Shown: in pieces, positions 38,820-51,380 of the stretch
How positions within the stretch are numbered: position 1 is the first letter of the stretch
Layout of the letters: the number at the start of each line of letters is the position of its first letter
Source of the DNA: Melanocharis versteri
Lineage: Eukaryota > Chordata > Aves > Passeriformes > Melanocharitidae
Direction of reading: 5' to 3'
NCBI GenBank assembly: GCA_013397845.1
Contig: VZTG01009228.1
Location: 361,662 to 425,661 of the forward strand
Length of the DNA stretch: 64,000 nt
Translations under genes and position numbers: made by a program
Notes under the pieces: generated by a model
Database searches by the model: none
Seen by the model: only the letters and a program-made list of their open reading frames with translations
What the model was told of the DNA's origin: nothing

Positions 38820-41800
38820 GCTATTTTTACTGAGATAAAATCTGACTTCTCAAGAGTAGCATCAGACAAACCCAGTCCCCCTTGGTATTTTATCACTGGA
38901 CAATGATTTATGGAGCAGCCTAGGAGCCAATCCAGCCAAGATAGAAAAAAAGCAGGATCAGAACTGGATCCTGTTTGGCTTTGCAGCTGCAGCTGACATC
39001 AAGTTGAACATCTCTTTGAAAGGTCAGCCCTGCTAAGACAAGCCTTCTGGCACATTACTGGGCTAGAGGCACCAGCCACCCAGTGGAATTCTCTGTCTGG
39101 TGTTATCACAGAAAAACTCAGAACCAAAGTGAACCTCTACCATTGAAAAAAACGTTGAAAAAAGAATTTCTAAAAACAAGCATCAGGGATGAGTACCAGT
39201 CTCTTCCTGAGTGGAAGGGAAATCCTTGGTCCCTCTGTGAGGTTTGCAGCTGCTGACCTTGTCTTGTAGCTATGTCGGCCTGCGTCGACATCTCACTGAG
39301 ATGGCAAAAATGTGACCAGGAGTGGCTGCATATGTTGTGGGTAAAAAATTTTCAGAGCAGCTGAGAGTTGGAATTTGTGCTATGAGTAAGACGAGCTCCT
39401 ACAGAATGAGTTAGCGGATGTTTTAGGTGATTCATTGTCTTCTGATAACGGCCCAGCTCCAGAGGCATTGCTGGTATGTGAAAATAAGGTAGGTCTGGGT
39501 GAATCAGAGGGCCGAGGGAAGAGTACTGGTGGTAGTTAGCAAAAACATGCACAAGTTTAATCAGGGACCAAGCTGTAAACTGCCATATTTTCCAAGGTCT
39601 GCAGTGAACTTCCTGGCAAAAAATGGGTCTTCTTTGCTGTCAGATTTGGGGTGTGCCTTGGGAGCAAGCCCATTACTCCATCCTCCAAAGGCAGGCACTG
39701 GTGTGAAAGGCTAGAAGAGCCAAGCTGAGTCATCTCTGTATGATACCTTCTGCCCACCCTCGAAAAACATGTCCAGGGAGTCCTCTGTGCCAGGTGGCAC
39801 TGGTGCTGCCTGGGTGATCCTGGGTGTCTCCAAAAGATGGGGGTACCTTTTCTTCCATCTCTTGCTGACCTCCAGGACACATCTCCAGATTTTTTGGCCA
39901 TGATTTCTCCACCAAGTACCTAAACTACAATAATTTGTTTGCATCTACAATTGCCATATTTGACATCTTGAGCACCCAAGGCTACTTTGGAGAGGACAGA
40001 TGAAGAGTGTGTAGGATGAAGAAGGGAGTGTGGAACTTAGTGCCAGCTCATACCTACATTGCCACTAGCTTCCCACTTTAAACCAAAGGATCTGCATTTG
40101 TCATAGAACTAAAAGGAGCAGAAAACACAGAGGACTTTGCAATGCAGCTCAGTGGCCTTGCATATGTCCCAGAGCCAACTTTGTAATTATACCTTATCTT
40201 AATTATTGCTGCAGTAGCAAAGACAGTAAAACAATGGAACAGGCACCAGCTCCCAGGGCATCCAGGCAGTCCAGGCCATGGGAAAAGATGGAAGCATTCC
40301 CAGCCCTACTATTAAATCCCAAATTCTGGTGCTCAGGAAGCTCAGCAACTAGCTTGCAAGTTCAGACATTTCAGTAAGGCTATTCCAAATGCAGTGACAG
40401 GCCTGAGGGAGGAATGCAAGGTCAGCTCTCCTGCATGTGCTGCGTTGCCATTGTACCTATGAGTAACACGGGGTCACCTTGGAAAAAGAGAAGGCTGCTG
40501 TGTCCAAGTGCAGTGCAGATGTGCTCCTGATGTGGGAGAATAACCCGGCTTTGGTATGGACTGGATATTTTTTTTTTGCAGACCCATGGCAGAGCCCTCT
40601 GGGCTGGAAGAGCCCTCCACAGCCTCTGGTCCTACCTGCCTCTGGGAGCAAGGCTGTTGCCAACGCTGGTGCAAGCCTGGTGGTTTTGTCTAATCAACAC
40701 TACCAAACCCCCAAGGGTGACAGGCCACCTCTGCTCTGAGGAGCTGTCCCAGGGCTGCCTCTCCTCTTAGGGGAGATTTTTTTTTCCTAAAATCCCAGTG
40801 CTAGAGTAGTAATTCCTTGCAATCATCTTTTTATAAAAGGGAGGGAGAGGGGAAAAGGAGAGCAGAGGAAAGATCTGAGAATTAGCAAAGCTCAAACATT
40901 TGCAGGTGGCCTTAGACTGAACCAGTTAGCTCTGTACCCAGTTTTTGCCTTGCCAGTGATGGCTTCCAGTGAGGAGACAGCTTATGCGATGGAAAGACAG
41001 TGATGGACATGAGAAGCAACACTGGGAGAGTGAAGAGGAAGGACCAAGAGGTGGGTAAGAACATCACTCTTATTCATTTGAGGCAAGCACATGGAAGAAA
41101 CTGATGGCTCTGCTGCCTTTTGTGCATTTAGCTTCCACATAAAAGTTGAATCTTGAGGTGAATATCTCGCTGAAGAGATCCATTACCCTCCACAAACCAC
41201 CAAGATAAAAAGATAACTAGCTGAGACTGCAGTCTCTCTCTTAGGCACCTACAACCAAACTCTTGCCCCAGCATTCAGCCTTAATGATGAACAGAAAGGA
41301 GTCAGGAAATGAGCCAAGATTGTGAAAGAAGAGGTTCATGAACTTTCAGCCAGGTGAAATGTGTACGAGCTACAGCAACACTCATTATCAGAGGAGGAGC
41401 CGTCTCCAGTTCCCAAGCCACACTCTCCAAGAACTGCTGGAGCGGAACCAAGGAAATGGCACAGAATGAGCACAGCATCCTGTTCAAAAGGCTTGAAGTC
41501 AAGATATAGATCCATAATTCAGTGTCTAGAAAATCAAACTGCACAAAGGATTAATTCAGAGGCACCAAGGGGCTAGCATGGGGACTGAGAAGCGAATAAC
41601 TGTGATTTCTTAAGAACTATTTTATACCAAACCACTGAAATTTTCTCTCTGAAAGATCTGGCAGATAAAGGGTAAGCAGCAGATGTGAAAATTTTGACCT
41701 CCATGAAAGACTTTGTGTTATCCCATTCAGACTTCTTGTCAGAAAGGGAAATACCATCTAGATGAAAGATGGATGTAAAATTAGAGCAAATAAAGCACCT

Positions 41801-42110
41801 TGATCTGGTGACAAGAGCTATTCCTGGCTTACAGTCAGACTAGAAAGACAGACACAGAAAGGAACAGCAGGAAAATGGTCTTGGCTTTCATACTATTCAC
41901 TGCTTCCATACTGTGGGTTATAAGTCATGATACACTGTCTTAGAAATATCGTGGATAATGTTAAAGAAAACAAGGCCAGAGGAATGCCAGAAAGTATGAC
42001 CTTAAAGACCTGGCAAAGACAGGATTTGACATCATCCAGATGAAATTCAATTCAAGTCAGGTATAAAACACTTTGAAACTGGATCAATCCACCCCAAGGA
42101 GAGAATAGGA
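38820..42110. other. Intergenic stretch, no gene seen
   Basis: Nothing recognisable apart from anonymous sequence between CR1 copies. It may include unrecognised old repeats. Confidence 0.5.
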
Positions 42111-42114
42111 CATG

Positions 42115-42240
42115 GGATCTGCTGCTAAGAAGGCTCTGGACTGAGGGGCTGAGGTATGACAAGGCCAAATACTGGGTCCTACACATCGGCCACAACAGAC
42201 TTTGGCCTCTGCTTTGTAGAGGCCTGGAGGGAGGAGGGGC
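42115..42240 (+). mobile_element. Short CR1 reverse-transcriptase fragment upstream of a larger copy
   Basis: CAAGGCCAAATACTGGGTCC and the following bases translate to a KAKYWVLHIGHN-like stretch, equivalent to the KAKCKVLHLG block near the end of CR1 ORF2. It precedes sequence that belongs upstream of that block in the same ORF, so it must be a separate or rearranged fragment. Confidence 0.55.
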
Positions 42241-42244
42241 AGAA

Positions 42245-44219
42245 AGCTAGCTAGTATTCAAGGATCAGCTCCTACAAGCTCCAGAGCAATGCATCCCAAT
42301 GAAGAGGAAGACTGGCAAAAATGCCAGGAGGCCCACGTGAATGAACAAGGAGCTCCTGGACAAATTCCAACTCAAACCATCCTGTAGGGAGGCTACAGAG
42401 GGTGGCAGCAAGGCCAGGTAGCCTGGGAGGAATACGGATAAATTGCAGCCGGGGATCAGGTCAGGAACTGCCCTCCCTGACAGAATTAAACCTGACCAGG
42501 GCAGCAAGGGCAACAAGAAGAGCTTGTATAAGTATATCAGTAATAAAAGGGAGAATGGGAGACTTGATTACCCAGGACATAAAGAAGGTTGAGGTACTCA
42601 ATGACTTTTTTGCCTCAGTCTTCACTGCCAAGGGCTCCAGCCACACCAATCGACTTGCAAAAGGCAAAGGCAGGGACTGGGAGAATGAGGAACTACTTGC
42701 TGTAGGAGAAACGGTTTGAGACCATCTCAGAAACCTGAAGTTGCCCAAGGCCACAGGACCTGATGAGATAGATACATCTGTGCATCCAGAGGGAGCTGGC
42801 AGAAGAAGGGGCTAAGCCTCTATCCATCATATTTGAGAAGTCATGGCAGTCTGGTGAAGCATCCGCTGACTGGGAATGGGGAAGCATTTTCTAAAAAGGG
42901 AAGTAAGAAAGACACAGGTAACTTCAAGCTTCTCAGTGTCACCTTGGTGCCCAGCAAGCTCATGAAGCAGATCCTCCTGGAAACTATGCTAAGGCACCTG
43001 GAAAATAATTAGGTGATTGGTGACAGTCAGCATGGATTCAGTAAGGGCAAATTGTGCCTGACAAATTTGGTGGCCTTCTATGAGAGGGTTACAGTGTTGG
43101 TGGCTGAGGGAAGAGCAACTGACATCATCTACTCAGACATGTGCAAAGCACTTGACACCTTCCCACATGACATCATTGTCTCTAAACTGGAGAGATGTGG
43201 ATTTGGCAGGTGGACAAGGAATTCGCTGGATGGTGGCACTAAAAGAGCTGCGGTCAACAGATCAATGTCCAAGTAGAGACCAGTGACGAGTGGTGTTCAG
43301 GGGTCACTATTGGGACTGGAGATGTTTAATATCTTTGTCGGTGACAGGGACAGTGGGATCAGGTGCATTCTCAGTGAGTTCACTGATGACAACAAGCTGT
43401 GTGGTGTGGTGTGGTCAACATGCTGGAGGGCAGGGATGCCATCCAGAGAGATCTGGACAGGCCTGAGATGTTCAACAAGGCTAAGTGCAAGATCCTGCAG
43501 CTGGGTTGGGGCAATCCCAACCACAAATACCGGCTGTGTAGAGAGCACAACAGGCTGAGAGCAGCCCTGAGGAGAAAGGCTTGGGGGTTTTGGTGGACAA
43601 AAAGCTGAACAAGACCCATCAGTGTGCCCTTGCAGCCCAGAAAGCCAACTTGTTCTGGGCTGCATCAAAAGCAGTGTGGGCAGCAGGGCAAGGGAGGGGA
43701 TTCTGTGTCTCTGCTCTGCCTTGGTGAGACCCTACCTGGAGTGCTGCATCCAGCTCTGGGACCTCCAGCATAGGAGGGACATGGACCTGTTGGAGCCAGT
43801 CCAGAGGAGGGTCACAAAGATGATCAGAGGGCTGGAGCATCTCTCTTACGAAGACAGGTTGAGAGAGCTGGGGTTGCTCAGCCTGGAGAAGAGAAGACTC
43901 TGGGGAGACCTTATAGCAACTTCCACCATCTAAAGGGGCCTACAAGAGAGCTGGAGAGGAACATTTTACAAGAGAATGTAGTGGTAGAACAAAGATTAAT
44001 TATTTTACACTGAAAGAGTGTAGGTTTAGATTAGATATTAGGAAGAAATTCTTTACAGGGAAGGGGTCACAGCACCAAGCCTGCCAGACTTTAAGAAGTG
44101 TTTGGACAATGCTCTCAGGCACATGGTGTAATTCTTGGCGTTGTCCTGTGCAGGGCAAAGAGATGGACTGGATAATCCTTGTGGTTGCCTTTCAACTCAG
44201 GATATTCTATGATTCTATA
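42245..44219 (+). mobile_element. CR1 LINE, long 5'-truncated copy with intact 3' terminus
   Basis: Plus-strand frames run through the CR1 ORF2 pre-RT region (GDLITQDIKKVEVLNDFFAS), fingers and palm (QHGFSKGKLCLTNLVAFYE, then CKALDTFPHDIIVSKLERCG), the EFTDDNKL catalytic region, KAKCKILQLG, then SALVRPYLECCIQLW, DLLEPVQRRVTKMIRGLEHL and RLRELGLLSLEKRRL. The element ends in the diagnostic ATTCTATGATTCTAT at 44205-44219. Several frameshifts and stops separate these blocks, so it is not autonomous. Confidence 0.93.
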
Positions 44220-44430
44220 CTGTGAGGGTGGTGAGTCACTAGAGCAGTTTGCCCAGAGAATTTGTGAATGCCTCATCCCTGAAAGTGTTGAAGGCTAGAT
44301 TAGATGGGGTTTTGGGCAACCTGGTCTAGTGTAAAAAGTCCCTGCCCATGGTGGGGGAGATTGAAAGTAGATGATCTTTAAGGTTTCTTCCAACACAAAA
44401 GATTTCGTAACTCAATGAAACAACATGGGA
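44220..44430 (+). mobile_element. Second CR1 3'-UTR fragment, adjacent to the preceding copy
   Basis: The sequence from ACTGTGAGGGTGGTGAGTCA through CCCAGAGAA, CATCCCTGAAAGTGT, GGGCAACCTGGTCTAGTG and TAGATGATCTTTAAGG matches the 3' untranslated region of another CR1 subfamily. It begins directly after the terminal repeat of the preceding element, in the same orientation, so one copy was inserted next to or into the other. Confidence 0.85.
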
Positions 44431-47400
44431 GCAAGAGGCAGCTATCTTTCCATACACAACTGTTAGAATAAATTCCCATAGACTAGAAGTTCCACAATTT
44501 CTCAGCCTCCAGAACAGGCACAGGGCACAGCTGTCTCCCACCCAGGGCTTTCTCAAGGGGAAAGGTTTAAGCAGGTCTTTTCTGCTGTGGCCTTGGCCAT
44601 GCGTCCAGTGGTTTGGCCCACAGAGCTGACCAAACTCCCAGTAAATACGTAAAGGCACATTCACAACCCATCTGCGCTTTGGTTTCAGGCGTTTCAGCCC
44701 AATGAGAGATCAAGGTCCATGCAGATGAGTCACATTTACAGTATAACGAGATGAACCTCCATCATGGAGCACTGCTTTTGCCTTGCCGGTTGCAACATGC
44801 TGTGCACCCGCAAGCATTAGCTTTGCCCTTCAGCTTGCAAGATCTGTGGCCCAGGAACTGGACAAACATGCAGTTTCCATAGCCAGACACAGCTTTAACT
44901 GCTCTCTTATTCCTGTCTGAAAAGGGCTGCACCTCCAAAACCCAGCACAAGAGCTGCATGTCCAAGCTACTTGCAACCATTTCAGGACTGAGTCAGAAAA
45001 AAATAGATACAGCTGCAAAAATGCTTTTTGTATCATTCTCAGAACTGAAAGCAACACTGGGCAATCTGGCAAGTCCAAGTGCAGCAGTTTAGAAAGTGAG
45101 GGAGTTTAACAGATGAGTGAATACCTGGGGGGCATCTAATAAGGCTTTCAACAACTCATTCCCAGGATCCAGTCTGAATAGTGCTCAGACTCACAGCTGG
45201 GCTGCAGAAAGAGAGCGGGAACAGCCTCAGTGCTCACTGATGGATTTACTGTTCCCTGCAGGCATTACAGGATGCTGACCCCAAACTGCAGCTCCCTCAC
45301 ACTGAATTTTGGGCAGGGGGAACAGCCAAAACTGCGATGGTCACAGGCCTGGGTATGTTAAGCCACTGCTGGGTCACAGCCCTGGAGTGAGACCTGCCAG
45401 TATGGGTGCTTGCAAGCCCTTTAATGCCCAACACATCCCTGCTCTCTGATAACCCCTCTAGAGTGCATCCTCAGGGCTGCTGTCACCACCATGGTCAGTC
45501 TGGAGGTGGGGGGCAGGTCAATTGGCAAGTGGAAGGCTAATAAATCGGCTTGTGGAAGTGCCACCACAAAGGCTGGATAGCTGGGGCATGGAGCTGCCTG
45601 CTGGGTGCTGACCACTGCTGTCTGTGCTCCGGGGAGGACACACAGATCCCTCTTCCAAATTCAGCCAGCCGGGGGGATCACAGACCCTGTTCTGCCTGGG
45701 GCTCATCCGTGGCCTCCCAGCAGGCACAAAGCCAGCAGTGTGTGTGTCCAGGGAGGAAGCTGGGAGCTGGGCTGGGAGAAGCCCATTGCAACTGCAGCTG
45801 TTCGCACAATGCAGAGCGTGTTCCAGTTGCACTCACATACTGCAGGGGCCGTGGCTTGAGAGCAAGGAGAAACCTCAGTTTGCACTCTTAGAAATTGCCC
45901 CATGTGAAATGCTAGCAAAATTGAATGGTCAGAACAAAATCCTTCAACCTGGACACCTGGCTAAGGAAGTTTTCCTTTGGGCGACTGAAGAGAGGCTTAG
46001 ACAACCAGGTCTAATGCTAAAAAGCACAGCATGGGCTGTTTGAGCCATCGTGTTTTGCTCCCAGCCTGCAGGGATTTAGGGTTTCAACTGAAAGGCAAAC
46101 ACAGACGGATAGTGGAGCTACATAAGTGTCCAGACCAGAGGAAATTGCAGCCCCCTAAGTGCAGGTCCTACATGCACAGGCACTGTTCTCAGCCAGTTCC
46201 CATCTCCAGCATCAGGCAAGACATAGGGGACTGCCACAATCTGCAAAGCAAATTCTCCTCAGGTGAGAGAGAGGATGAACGATACACAGCCAGGGTCAAG
46301 TGTTGTGCCTGCTGGCTACCTGCCAGTCATAGGGCAACCCAGGGTGGCACAGCCCATGTGCTGCCATTTGCCACGTCCACAGACGTGGCAGCCTTGGGGC
46401 TTGGTGTCCAGCATGGGCCGAGCCCCCTTTGAACACGAGAAGGGATCAGGTACAGTACAACTTGCAGGACATGCAGGCACTGTGGTGGTATGGGGGCATT
46501 TTGCCGCACACGACACAGGCAAAGCCCCAGGGCCAGTGGGATGTAAACAGGAATTACCAGCTGCAGGCTCCTGCTGAACAGCCCTGGCCCCAACTGTTCC
46601 CCACACGGCAAACAGGATGCTGAGAGATCCTGCTGCTGCTGAGGATCCTGCTCCTGCAGCTGTGAAGGGAAGGGAGTCAGAGTAACCTCCTTGAAAAGGA
46701 CCTCCCTGCCCCCAAGCCTCAGTGCCGTGATCTCAGCCGACAATAAGGGGCAGAGCTACCCTTATGCAGGAAAACTCCTCTCTCCAGAGCCACATTTTGA
46801 AAGCTCAGCTGGGCCTGGGAGTCTGATCAGACTACGGATCACATAGGAAGCTGAGGAGATTTTCGTGTGCACGTGTTCTGTGGCCATCGCTGGCATCAGG
46901 CAAACTCTGCTCAGTTGGTGTGATAATGGGGTAACCCAGAAGCTACTGGTCCTATCCACACTGACCCCACACTGTCACCTAAGAGACACTAGTACTTGTC
47001 CAGTCTAGGGTGCCATCACCACCAGTGGCTAGAAGCAAACATCTAGAGAGGCAGGGAACAGGCTGAACACAGGAATATTGCCCTGAATTCATCCCCATCC
47101 TTCAGTGATGCAGGGTATCTGAGGCTGGAAGAAGCAACTCAACACTAAATAGCTCATCATGGATATTTTCTTAAAAAAATTTCTTCCTTGGAATCAGTCT
47201 CAAGTTCTCACTATCCTGCCCTGGATCTTTTCCAGGTCAAATTAGCTCAAGGCCTTCTGCTGCTCCTCCAATTTACAATGGGGTGTTAAAAAACAGTAAT
47301 AAAATGCAAGCCAACTCAGCCAGGCCTGGATGAAGTTTGCATCACATTCTTAAAGAGATGACTGTGACAATGTAGGAAAAACTAAGTCACAGCCTTGCAG

Positions 47401-49430
47401 AAGTAGGAAACACCAAATAAGGTGGCTTTTCTCACTCAGTAGCTAGGGCACTGTGGGAAGGAAGGCAGTTTCAGCCAGAGCATTTTATCTCTGAGGCCAG
47501 ATGGCTTTAAATGCTTCCCCAGAGCTTGGAAAGGGCCAAGCACTGCTTTGAATTGCTTTTCATACCACCTAATTAGAAAGTAAAAGGGAAGAAATGAACA
47601 ATCTATAACTTTGTGGCAACGGGAAACAGCTCTGTTAATCCCATTTCCTTCCCCAAGCTTACTCAGGGCAGGTCATCCAGCATCAGGGCCACATCACCTA
47701 ATCTGCTTATCACCGTCCCACAGTCAGGAGCCTGGGCACCAGCCCAAAGGGCAGATGCATCCTCCTGGGCGTTATTAATAAATTGGAAAGGCCCAGGTTT
47801 TTAAACATGCCCTAGTGCATAATTGTGACACTCCTGGCACCCAGCTTCTACTGCAGCTGCAGATCCAAGGAGTGGCCACCTCCCAGACCCAAGCCTGCAC
47901 GAGCAAGGGCAAGAGGGGCACAGCACTTCTGGAGGAACAGATGAGAGAAAAAGGAAGGTGCTGCAGAAAGAGGGATCCTAGGGCAGGCACTGCAAAACCC
48001 AGGGTAGGCATTAACCTCTAGGTTTCTTAGCCTTTCTGGGGAAAATGTGGGCAAATCCAACAAAAGGCAGAATTTCTCCCTTTCTGTCAGGGTTGGCACA
48101 TGCCCCACCCACACATCTGGGGTGGGGAGAAAAGCCCTGGCCAGCCATGCAGGACTCAGGGCTTGCTATCACCTGCTCACAGCTTGGCTTGGCTGGTCCG
48201 TGGGTGACTGCTATACCTGACAGCACTGCCACCAAGCTGTGATTCCTCACCTCGGTAAAAGCCTCCCGAGCTGGGAGGAGGCAAAGGGCACTAATAGGCC
48301 CTCATCCATGCCACTGTGCCACCCAGCTTACTACCAGCCCTTTCCCTCTGACCCCTCTCCCCCAGGAGTACTACATCTCACAGCCAACCTCCACTTGGTG
48401 TCCAGATGGAAAGGTGTCCAGATACAGCCTCACGAGAGCATCACGACTATGAGGTTTCAGGCTTGCAGCAGCTGTTCCTGTGCGGGGATCCCATGGCAGA
48501 AGGCAGACTCGGGCAACACATTGGGCCGGCAGCATTCGGCGTGTTAGTGGGACCCACAGCTCCCAGGGCACTAGTGAGTGTCTTGGCACAGAGTCAGTGG
48601 CTGGAGTAGGGTAAAAGTTACAGAAGTTAATCGGACAGGAAAGGAATCAGCAACCCCTAGCTTAGTTTCCCAGACGAGGAGTGCCAAGTTTTAGCAAGCT
48701 ACTGGCCGTGTACAACAAAGCCAGGTGTTCCTGTTCTGGAGCTACGCTCCTCTGCAGACGTGGCTGGGGACATGAGCCTTTGGCTGAGTCCAACCCACCC
48801 CTACCTTCCAGCTGGACTATGATTCAGTGTGCAAAGGCTTCACAATCCATCCCCAAAAAATCTGGAACCCCTAGAGCTGAAGGGCTTCAGGGAGTGGGTG
48901 TGGGACAGAGGAGTGGGGAAGGGAGCCGGGAGCAGCTGGTCCAGCACAGACTCACCCAGCCCTCCAGACGGCCAAGGCCACGGAACCAGCCGCGCAAAGA
49001 TGCCGTGGGGCACCGACAGGCAGCCAGCCTCCCAGCTCAGCTGGCGCTGCTCATCCCAAATTGCTCCACAGAGGATGCTGCCCTCTCCTGGGCTCAGTGT
49101 GACTGGCAGAAATTCAGGGAAATTCAGCGAGGCCCAAGACGAGTGCTTTTTGGGGCTCAAAATAGCACGTCGGGGTTCTCAAATGTGGTGATTTCCCATC
49201 CCTCTCTCAGTGGACATCCTAGGGACTCTTTCCGCCGAGAGCCAGGCTGCTGAGTCTGCGGGTGCCCTCTCAGGGCAGCCTGGGACGGGAGGAGCAGGGC
49301 CAAGCTCAGGAGTTCTCCCTGAGGGACGGGGAGGTGGGGAGGTCTCTTGGGCCGGTCACCAACTGTGAGCTCTGCTGGCATTTCATCTTAATTAGTTTCA
49401 TTCGTTAGTTCATTAATTTGATACCAGACA
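44431..49430. other. Intergenic stretch upstream of CLDN23, no gene seen
   Basis: I recognise no coding exon. The frames at 45550-46043 and 48681-49253 have no domain, no conserved-looking composition and no supporting splice or start context. Confidence 0.5.
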
Positions 49431-49439
49431 AGCTCGCGA

Positions 49440-49580
49440 GCAGTTAACGAAGGGAGCCGCAACAGGGAGCCGCGCCCTGCCTGCGCCGGGGCCGCAGCCC
49501 CTGTCCGGCGAGCCCCGGAGCGCCCGCGGAGCCGGGGCGGGCGGGAGCCCTCCGGAGCCCGCTTCACCCGCCTGCCCAGC
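49440..49580 (+). promoter_or_regulatory. CLDN23: GC-rich 5' region of CLDN23
   Basis: A dense CpG cluster immediately upstream of the CLDN23 start codon, likely the core promoter and 5' leader of this single-exon gene. No TATA box is evident. Confidence 0.55.
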
Positions 49581-50279
49581 ATGCGGACGCCGACGGAAAT
49601 GATCGTGGGGCTGGTGCTGTGCCCCTGCGGGCTGCTGCTGACACTCACGGGCACGCTGGCACCCATGTGGAGGCAGGTGAGCCTCGTACCTGACCAGCCC
49701 GTGGACGTCGTCTGGGAGCAGGGCATCTGGGACATATGCAGGGAGCGGCAGAGCACCCACGACCGCCTCTGCGGGCAGGCTGACGAGCTGGGCTACTTCG
49801 AGCAGGTGCCCGTGCGGGTGGCCCAAGGGCTGATGCCCTCCTCGCTGGTGCTCACCCTGGTGGGCTTGGTGGTGGCTGCCCTGGGTGTTCGCTGCTGGCA
49901 GCCGGAGCCCCGGCACCTGGTGGCCGGCGTGGCGGGGCTGGTGCTGCTCCTCTCCGGGCTGATGAGCCTCGTGCCCAGCTCCTGGTACACGCAGGAGCTG
50001 TGGGCACTGCCCGCACCTTCTGGCAGCACGCTGAGCGTAGGCTACAGCTTGGTGCTGAGCTATTTGGGAAGCTGTCTGGAGATCTTGGGGGGGCTGGCCC
50101 TCACCCTCAGCTTTCACCACTGCTGCAAGGAGTGCAGGGCCCCCAAATCGCCCTCCACCCCTGTGACGGAGGCTGGGTCGTGCCCCAGCAGAGCTTACAG
50201 CAATCCCTGGGACGTGCTGGAGGACGAGCGAGATGGACAGCCCTGGAGGAGCAGCCCACCTTGTGACTCTGACTTGTAG
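49581..50279 (+). CDS. CLDN23: CLDN23, claudin-23, tight-junction membrane protein
   Basis: A single-exon gene of 232 codons. Four membrane segments are visible: about residues 8-28, 82-102 (SSLVLTLVGLVVAALG), 114-134 (VAGVAGLVLLLSGLMSL) and 155-178 (YSLVLSYLGSCLEILGG). The first loop carries the claudin signature W30...G48-I-W50-x-x-C53-x10-C64, with Ile for the usual Leu. The N-terminus MRTPTEMIVGLVLCPCGLLL and the C-terminal PCDSDL match human CLDN23, as does the AYSNPWDVL tail segment. The cytoplasmic tail is about 60 residues shorter than in human (232 versus 292). The last residues S-D-L form a class I PDZ ligand instead of the YV of most claudins. Single-exon structure and adjacency to PRAG1 fit CLDN23. 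It acts in the plasma membrane at tight junctions. Confidence 0.96.
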   Translation: MRTPTEMIVGLVLCPCGLLLTLTGTLAPMWRQVSLVPDQPVDVVWEQGIWDICRERQSTHDRLCGQADELGYFEQVPVRVAQGLMPSSLVLTLVGLVVAALGVRCWQPEPRHLVAGVAGLVLLLSGLMSLVPSSWYTQELWALPAPSGSTLSVGYSLVLSYLGSCLEILGGLALTLSFHHCCKECRAPKSPSTPVTEAGSCPSRAYSNPWDVLEDERDGQPWRSSPPCDSDL

Positions 50280-50680
50280 CCCCAGCACTGGGACAGCAGT
50301 CACCGCCCTGGCATCAAGAGCAGTGCTGGCTCCTACCCCTACAAGCCATGCCCTTCTCCTGGGGTACCTCTGAACAGGCTGAAAACAAGACCAAGGACCT
50401 GCTTTGAATATTTGCAACTTCCTCAAAAGCCTGCTGTGCTCCAGGATCTACAACTGTGCCAAAGCCATGCTGGATTGAGGACCAGAGGTGGCTCCAGTCC
50501 CTCCATGCCGCTTGTACCTCATCTTCCTGTACCATGTGCAGCAGCTTGGGCAGAGGCAGCTTCGGTGTTCCCATGTAAGCAACATACAGGTCAGAAGTGT
50601 GTAACCTTCAGAGCTGGCAAAGAGGGGAGGGGAGCACCTGCTTCATGTCTCTGCTCAGCTCAGGACTGTGCGAACAGCAA

Positions 50681-50686
50681 AATAAA
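50681..50686 (+). terminator. CLDN23: Polyadenylation signal for CLDN23
   Basis: AATAAA about 400 bp after the CLDN23 stop, followed by a G/T-rich stretch (GGGTTTGTGCTGTGGGATGG) typical of a downstream element. Confidence 0.75.
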
Positions 50687-50969
50687 CGCAAAGCAACGGG
50701 TTTGTGCTGTGGGATGGTTGTGGGCTTTGTGCCAGGCAGGTTGGGCTGAGAGCCAGTGAGCACGGCTCACCCAACTTCCCTGTATTTTGCCTGAAGCAGG
50801 GAGGAAAGGTCTGTAAAAGGGCACGGCTAGGTTTTATAGCACTTCCCCAAAGGACTTTTCCCCCTTGGTCAAAATCACCTCTGTAAGAGATTTCTCCTTC
50901 CTTGAGCACAGCCACTTCAGCGCAGAGTGGGGAGGGTGGAAGGAGGAAGATCACAGAGAAAAAATACCA

Positions 50970-50975
50970 TTTATT
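50970..50975 (-). terminator. Polyadenylation signal candidate for the LDLR-family gene
   Basis: AATAAA on the minus strand, about 400 bp past the stop codon of the receptor gene. It lies less than 300 bp from the CLDN23 signal, so the two convergent genes end almost back to back. Confidence 0.55.
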
Positions 50976-51380
50976 TTGCCTTTCAATATTAGCTTGGTGT
51001 GAGGTGGTAAAACTGGTCTCACTGGTTTGTAAGGGACACTCAGGAGGTCAGAACTGCACTATAAAGTCCTTCTCAGCCCCCTGCACAACAGGGTAAGAGC
51101 CAAGCCAGCTTCCTTGCAGAGTTATTTGGCCAGATTCTTATACCAGGCGAGCCCAAAGCACCCTGGTCAGCAAGCTAAGCCTTGCTGCAGAGGGACAGTA
51201 CTGAAGGGACAGTCTCAGAGAGTGTGTTGGGATTGGAGACTTCCTGATAAACCTCCCAAACATTTTTTGTCTGGATTCTTATGCTCCCTAGGTCTTAGAC
51301 ATCTAGACAGGGCAAACCAACCTCCCCTCCCTGGCCCGCACACAAACCACAATGCACAAGAGATGCTTCACAACGTTCCT

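Noticed and set aside
37150..44430. Calling the reverse-transcriptase-like frames a retrovirus or a host gene
   Set aside because: The protein blocks and the ATTCTATGATTCTAT terminus are those of CR1 LINEs. No LTRs, gag or env are seen, and the frames are broken.
49413..50426. 337-codon open frame on the minus strand across CLDN23
   Set aside because: It is the antisense shadow of CLDN23 in GC-rich, stop-poor sequence. It shows no domain and the plus strand matches claudin-23 along its whole length.
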